A stretch of DNA of 64,000 nt, from contig CAZOZL010000007.1 in the NCBI GenBank assembly GCA_964584305.1, positions 72,635 to 136,634 on the forward strand. The letters are read 5' to 3'. Positions within the stretch are counted from its first letter, which is position 1. Each line of letters opens with the position of its first letter. The notes under the pieces are model-generated. The model worked only from the letters and a program-made list of their open reading frames with translations, was not told the DNA's origin and searched no databases. A program made the position numbers and the translations under genes. This document shows positions 60,529 to 64,000 of the stretch, piece after piece. This DNA comes from SB11 sp964584305 (GTDB taxonomy: Bacteria; Bacteroidota; Bacteroidia; UBA8524).

Positions 60529-61423
60529 GTATAAAACTATATTCTTCTATCAGTTTTTTGCTACCTGTTTTTATATAGCGCATATATTCACTTTTGGTGT
60601 GTAGTGTAGTTTGGGTATTGTGTACAAACTTGTAATAGTCTTGTAGGTCAAACAAAGCAACGTCTGGTATAGCATCAGGGTTATCTTCTTGTTCTCTAGC
60701 TATTTCTCGGTATTTTTTTATCAAATCACCACATTTCATACCATCAGGCAAAGTATAAAACTGTACTTTTACTATTTTGTTGTTGGCAGAGTCATCGGTA
60801 GTAACTAGTTGTGTTTTTGCGGGTAATATATCACCATAGGGGCTTACCATTTGGTCTTCATAGTCTATTGTTCTATTTCTTTTAAGCGCACTACCGTATA
60901 GCATAAAAAAGAATTCAATATCAGTGACAAAATAGCGTTCTATTTGTTTTTCGGTAGTTACTTTGGTTTTCCAATAGTTCCATGTTTCTTTTTCTTGTGC
61001 GGGTGCATTATTTTTTCCCTTAGCTATTTCGGCAAAACAGAACCGTCTTACCTCTCGCCAGTTTTTAATAGACATGAACTTACCATTAGTATCTAATTTC
61101 AATTCTACTGGGGTTAGCTTTATATTTTCAATTACCTTTTTTAACCCTTTGGCGGGGAAAGGTTGTGGCGCGCGTTTACTGTAATTGTGTAGCATTTCTA
61201 CCACAATACCACTATTTTCATTACTCACTACTCTAAACTTAATAATAGTAGTGTCTTTATTTTTTATATACTCTTTGTTGTTGGGGTTATACTTATTATG
61301 AAACAAATAATAGCTAAAGGTGTCTCCTTTTTTCCATTTTGCTTTAAATGTAATTACTTGGGCATTTATGGGCGTAAACCCAATAGCCAAAAGAAATAGT
61401 GTAAGTAAGGTTGGTTTTTTCAT
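60518..61423 (-). CDS. Secreted protein of unknown function
   Basis: 301 residues; I do not recognise the family. A 21-residue signal peptide (MKKPTLLTLFLLAIGFTPINA) is clear, then a beta-rich beginning FKAKWKKGDTFSYYLFHNKY. The opening (a strand with KWKKGDTFxY) and later VTTEKQIERYFVTDIEFFFM recall uncharacterised Bacteroidota periplasmic proteins. Lys- and Tyr-rich, no Cys lipobox. It is the last gene of an apparent ATP-grasp / LysE / secreted-protein operon; its ATG overlaps the LysE gene by 4 bp, suggesting a joint function. Confidence 0.75.
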   Translation of the reverse strand: MKKPTLLTLFLLAIGFTPINAQVITFKAKWKKGDTFSYYLFHNKYNPNNKEYIKNKDTTIIKFRVVSNENSGIVVEMLHNYSKRAPQPFPAKGLKKVIENIKLTPVELKLDTNGKFMSIKNWREVRRFCFAEIAKGKNNAPAQEKETWNYWKTKVTTEKQIERYFVTDIEFFFMLYGSALKRNRTIDYEDQMVSPYGDILPAKTQLVTTDDSANNKIVKVQFYTLPDGMKCGDLIKKYREIAREQEDNPDAIPDVALFDLQDYYKFVHNTQTTLHTKSEYMRYIKTGSKKLIEEYSFILTR

Positions 61424-62058
61424 AGCAGGTTATATAATAGCTTTGCAGCATCTACTATTGCCAAAAGTAAAAATAACCCACCAATTATTTTATTAAAGTT
61501 TTTACCCATTTTTTCCATAATTTGGTTTTTGTACTTATTAGCAAGTGCTATAAAGGTAAGCTGCAATGCAAAAGCACCCAATGCAGTTCCTGCTACAAAA
61601 AAAAATTGTTGTGCAAAAGTTACGTCAACAAGCAACCCTTTGGTTTTAAAAAATGCAATTATTACCAGCCAAAAAGTAATTAGCTGCGGGTTTAGCATAG
61701 CCAATACAAATCCTTCAAAAAAACCTTTACGGTGGGATGGGGAAAGTATTTTTGGGTTTTTAATGTTTTGAGTGTCCTTTTTTCTGAAATTATATACTGC
61801 TAAAAATATAAAAACGGGTAGTGTTATAAAAGACAACCATATATTGTTAAAACTATCAAAATCAATTAGTTCAGTAATATAAAAAGCTATTCCTGCGTAA
61901 AGTAACTCGGGCAAGCTACCGCCAAAACCAACACGTAAAGCGTAGCCTTTTCCCAGTTGTATAGTACTTTGAATTACCCTTAGGTTTACAGGGCCCAACT
62001 GCAATGATGCTACATAGCTTATTACTGCCGAAGCTAATAAATATAAAACGGCTTCCAC
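61420..62058 (-). CDS. LysE family translocator
   Basis: 212 residues and six helices with the LysE/RhtB pattern: the opening SAVISYVASLQLGPVNLRVIQ (GPVN replacing the usual GP-x), GFGGSLPELLYAGIAFY in the second helix, and FEGFVLAMLNPQLITFWLVI with NP between helices 3 and 4. These export amino acids or related small solutes. Overlaps the downstream secreted-protein gene by 4 bp and starts 4 bp after the ATP-grasp gene's stop, so all three are coupled. Substrate unknown. Confidence 0.88.
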   Translation of the reverse strand: MEAVLYLLASAVISYVASLQLGPVNLRVIQSTIQLGKGYALRVGFGGSLPELLYAGIAFYITELIDFDSFNNIWLSFITLPVFIFLAVYNFRKKDTQNIKNPKILSPSHRKGFFEGFVLAMLNPQLITFWLVIIAFFKTKGLLVDVTFAQQFFFVAGTALGAFALQLTFIALANKYKNQIMEKMGKNFNKIIGGLFLLLAIVDAAKLLYNLL

Positions 62059-62061
62059 AAG

Positions 62062-63099
62062 TTAGTTTCTCTTAAAAAAGTGAATGTACAAAGTACTTAA
62101 AAATTCTTTTTTTGTAGCGTATGCCACCTTGTATTGCCTGTGATTCATAACAGATATAGTACTAATTATTTTCATGTTTGTCCAAATATCTCTGTATGCC
62201 TTCCACAAGTTCATAGTATTCATATCATAAATATGACCGGGTTCACTGGTGGTTCCGTTTACTTCAATTATCCTAATATTTCTGCCGTTTTGCAAATCCT
62301 CATCACTAAAGCAGCGCAAATCAAACCTACCGTAATAAAACCCATCCATCGAGTTAGATATTTTATCAAATGCCTCAATCATTTCGCTGGTTATTAGCTT
62401 ATTAAAGTTTAAAAAAGCAGTCCCTTTGCAGTGATTTCCTATGGGCTGAACTATAAATTCTTCATTGTTTTTGGGTATCACTTTTAGCTTTTCAGGTTCA
62501 TCTTTTATGAGTTGTTTAAGGTGTAGCCTCCCTCGTTCGTTTTTTTGTAGCAGTTGTTTTACTGTGCTTTCACCATTGCCTGTAACCGCTAAAAAACCTT
62601 TTTTTACTATTGATGTAATGCCTTTTTGTTTGCCATTGGGGTATTTATAAAATATCACTCCATACTCCTCTGTAAAGTGTATATATTCTTGTAGCATTAT
62701 ATCATCAGTAAAATGCTGGGTATGTTGCAATAACTCAGTATCATTATTAACAATTGCAATATCCTTTCCTCGTTCTCCAATATTCGGTTTCACTACCAAA
62801 GGGTAGGTAAAACTGTGTTGGGTAGCAATGTTTACTATATCATAAATTTGGTTTTTACTTACTAAAACTGTCTGCGGAAGGTACTCCTTTGGGATGTCTT
62901 TAATTATATCATATTTCTTTTCACCAAAAAAACCACCTAAGGGAATGCTGGGGTTTGCAGCAGTAAAATATAGTAAAGCCCTTGCACGTATTGCCAGCAA
63001 AGGCCAAAATAGTAATATAGCAGGAAGAAATAACAGCCCAACAGGCCAATATTCGTATTTGGTAAGTTTAACCCACCAAAGAGGCTTTTGCATAAACAC
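62062..63099 (-). CDS. Membrane-anchored ATP-grasp ligase-like protein
   Basis: 345 residues. A hydrophobic N-terminal segment (about residues 18-42) anchors the protein. ATP-grasp signatures follow: HSFTYPLVVKPNIGERGKDI (lysine at the ATP-binding loop), DIMLQEYIHFTEEYGVIFYK, a conserved FDLRCF...NIRIIEVNGTTSEPGHIYDM supplying the Mg-binding Asp/Glu/Asn residues. The C-terminal pattern is like that of D-alanine-D-alanine ligase and sugar-transfer associated ATP-grasps. The acceptor substrate is unknown. First gene of the operon with LysE and the secreted protein. Confidence 0.85.
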   Translation of the reverse strand: MFMQKPLWWVKLTKYEYWPVGLLFLPAILLFWPLLAIRARALLYFTAANPSIPLGGFFGEKKYDIIKDIPKEYLPQTVLVSKNQIYDIVNIATQHSFTYPLVVKPNIGERGKDIAIVNNDTELLQHTQHFTDDIMLQEYIHFTEEYGVIFYKYPNGKQKGITSIVKKGFLAVTGNGESTVKQLLQKNERGRLHLKQLIKDEPEKLKVIPKNNEEFIVQPIGNHCKGTAFLNFNKLITSEMIEAFDKISNSMDGFYYGRFDLRCFSDEDLQNGRNIRIIEVNGTTSEPGHIYDMNTMNLWKAYRDIWTNMKIISTISVMNHRQYKVAYATKKEFLSTLYIHFFKRN

Positions 63100-63322
63100 T
63101 AAAGGGTTGAAACGGTGGATTTGTCATATAGCTATTATAAATATACTACTTTAGTATCGGCTAATTTATGTTTTTAAAATAAGCTAACCTATATATAAGG
63201 TAGTGATATTACTTATTTATAGACTCAAATATCTGTCCTAAAGTTCATTAAAAACAAGATTATAGGAAAGTACAATAAAATTCACTTTTTGTAAGTTTTC
63301 TTTTGTAGTAAGAGAGTATGAT

Positions 63323-63330
63323 TAAATTTG
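63323..63330 (+). promoter_or_regulatory. Bacteroidota -7 element for the MarR gene
   Basis: TAAATTTG, a full TAnnTTTG match, with TTTTG at 63301-63305 about 17 bp upstream, 15 bp before the MarR ATG. Confidence 0.5.
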
Positions 63331-63344
63331 CAGTACGGTAGCTA

Positions 63345-63794
63345 ATGGAAATTGAAAAAGAAATAAGTCAAAAAAAGTTTCGTAGTCAAAAACAAAAAGC
63401 AATTGTAAATGTATTGTTTACTGGTAGTTGGTTACAGCTACGTATTAAAAATTTTATGAAGGGTTATGATATAACCCCGCAACAATACAATGTACTTAAA
63501 ATACTTAAGGGGCAATTTCCTACTCCAGTATCAACAAGTTTGATATGCAATCGTATGCTGGATAAAATGAGCGACGTGAGCAGGATAGTTTCCCGCTTAC
63601 AAGAAAAAGAGTTGCTGAACGTGTGCCGATCGTGTAGTGATAAGCGTTTGGTTGATATTGTGATAAATGATAAAGGAATAGCACTTATTGAAAAAATTGA
63701 CGGCGAAAGTGATTATATGGATAATATGGCAAGCAATCTAAGTGAGGAAGAGGCAGCACAACTTAGCCATTTATTAGACCATTTAAGAGAGTAG
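63345..63794 (+). CDS. MarR family transcriptional regulator
   Basis: 149 residues. Winged-helix domain: LKNFMKGYDITPQQYNVLKILKG, then the recognition region LDKMSDVSRIVSRLQEKELLNVCRSCSDKRLVDIVI. The wing contains SDKR as in MarR. The C-terminal helices (SNLSEEEAAQLSHLLDHLR) dimerise. A Cys pair (CRSC) in the wing is unusual and might allow redox sensing, as in OhrR-type members; this is inference. Controlled genes cannot be read, but a downstream partner could lie past the window edge. Confidence 0.93.
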   Translation: MEIEKEISQKKFRSQKQKAIVNVLFTGSWLQLRIKNFMKGYDITPQQYNVLKILKGQFPTPVSTSLICNRMLDKMSDVSRIVSRLQEKELLNVCRSCSDKRLVDIVINDKGIALIEKIDGESDYMDNMASNLSEEEAAQLSHLLDHLRE

Positions 63795-63835
63795 TTTTAA
63801 CCCGTAGTAAAGTTATAGTGTAATTTTGAAATTAG

Positions 63836-63890
63836 TATTAGTTATTGGCTTTTAGCCTTTGATGCGATGGGCAGTCATGCTGAACTTATT
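63836..63890 (+). repeat. R4 repeat at the window end, with hairpin
   Basis: TATTAGTTATTGGCTTTTAG then CCTTTGATGCGATGGGCAGT; matches 13001-13050 and 51751-51785. A separate hairpin TCCCCTTAA/TTAAGGGGA lies at 63909-63942. Nothing else is seen to 64000. Confidence 0.6.
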
Positions 63891-64000
63891 TGGTTTTGCT
63901 AATAAAAATCCCCTTAACTATTTGCGTTCATAATTAAGGGGAGATATTAACATAAGTACTATAAAGTACTTTTACTCTTTTTCTGGCGAAAGGTATTTAT

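Noticed and set aside
1..64000. CRISPR array, tRNA genes, prophage, insertion sequence or transposase
   Set aside because: The repeats seen are dispersed and not regularly spaced, no cloverleaf was recognised, and no transposase, integrase or phage structural gene is encoded.

Overview
The window is 64 kb of AT-rich chromosomal DNA (estimated by eye at roughly 36% GC) from a free-living member of the Bacteroidota. Several things point there independently: type IX secretion C-terminal sorting domains, an OstA-like LPS transport protein, PUR-alpha-like DUF3276, DUF1599 beside a BT_3928-type DoxX protein, DUF6580, a LytS/LytTR two-component pair, and recurrent Bacteroidota sigma-A promoters of the form TAnnTTTG, which in several places decide the start codon. 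The exact genus cannot be read from the sequence. I find no rRNA, tRNA, CRISPR array, insertion sequence or prophage.

Layout. 0-5.3 kb: an ABC exporter half with a degenerate ATPase site, a PUR-like nucleic-acid binding protein, then a compact run DUF4199 / SRPBCC / PlsC-type acyltransferase / GatC and a LolD-like ATPase. 5.4-16 kb: an unrecognised secreted protein, OstA-like protein divergent from tilS, a cytoplasmic BtuF-like protein, CaiB-type CoA-transferase, methionine aminopeptidase and an NFACT (RqcH-like) protein. 16-25.9 kb: a giant TraB/GumN protein, a low-molecular-weight phosphatase, DUF6580, an M16 peptidase and a T9SS cargo protein. 26-32 kb: OppC-like permease with a 1250-residue membrane histidine kinase, and a lipoprotein. 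32-45 kb: rsmG with a GT2 glycosyltransferase, two tandem double-OmpA proteins, ferritin, a TPR lipoprotein, a LytS/LytTR pair, a kelch-like T9SS protein, folP, DUF1599, DoxX-like, OppB-like permease, shikimate kinase. 45-52 kb: HU, class III aminotransferase, cysteine dioxygenase-like cupin, then an ECF42-type sigma factor with its DGPF/YCII partner, followed by AHSA1, DinB and a Tet-family MFS gene. 52-64 kb: parE and parC separated by a small cupin gene and what looks like a doubly deleted restriction-modification remnant; apt; small membrane proteins; an EamA transporter; an ATP-grasp / LysE / secreted-protein operon; and a MarR regulator.

The long spacers (10.2-10.7, 13.0-13.6, 16.0-16.2, 20.5-20.9, 25.9, 36.9-37.2, 51.7-52.2, 63.8-64.0 kb) are not empty. 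They are mosaics of at least seven dispersed repeat families, most able to form hairpins, and copies in different spacers can be matched to each other by eye.

Most genes are conserved housekeeping or envelope genes. The items I consider most worth a second look are the chimeric restriction-modification scar inside the topoisomerase IV operon, the tandem OmpA pair in which each second OmpA domain has lost the peptidoglycan-binding aspartate, the very long TraB protein, the ECF42 stress module, and the repeat mosaic. All family assignments are from reading the sequence; no database search was run.
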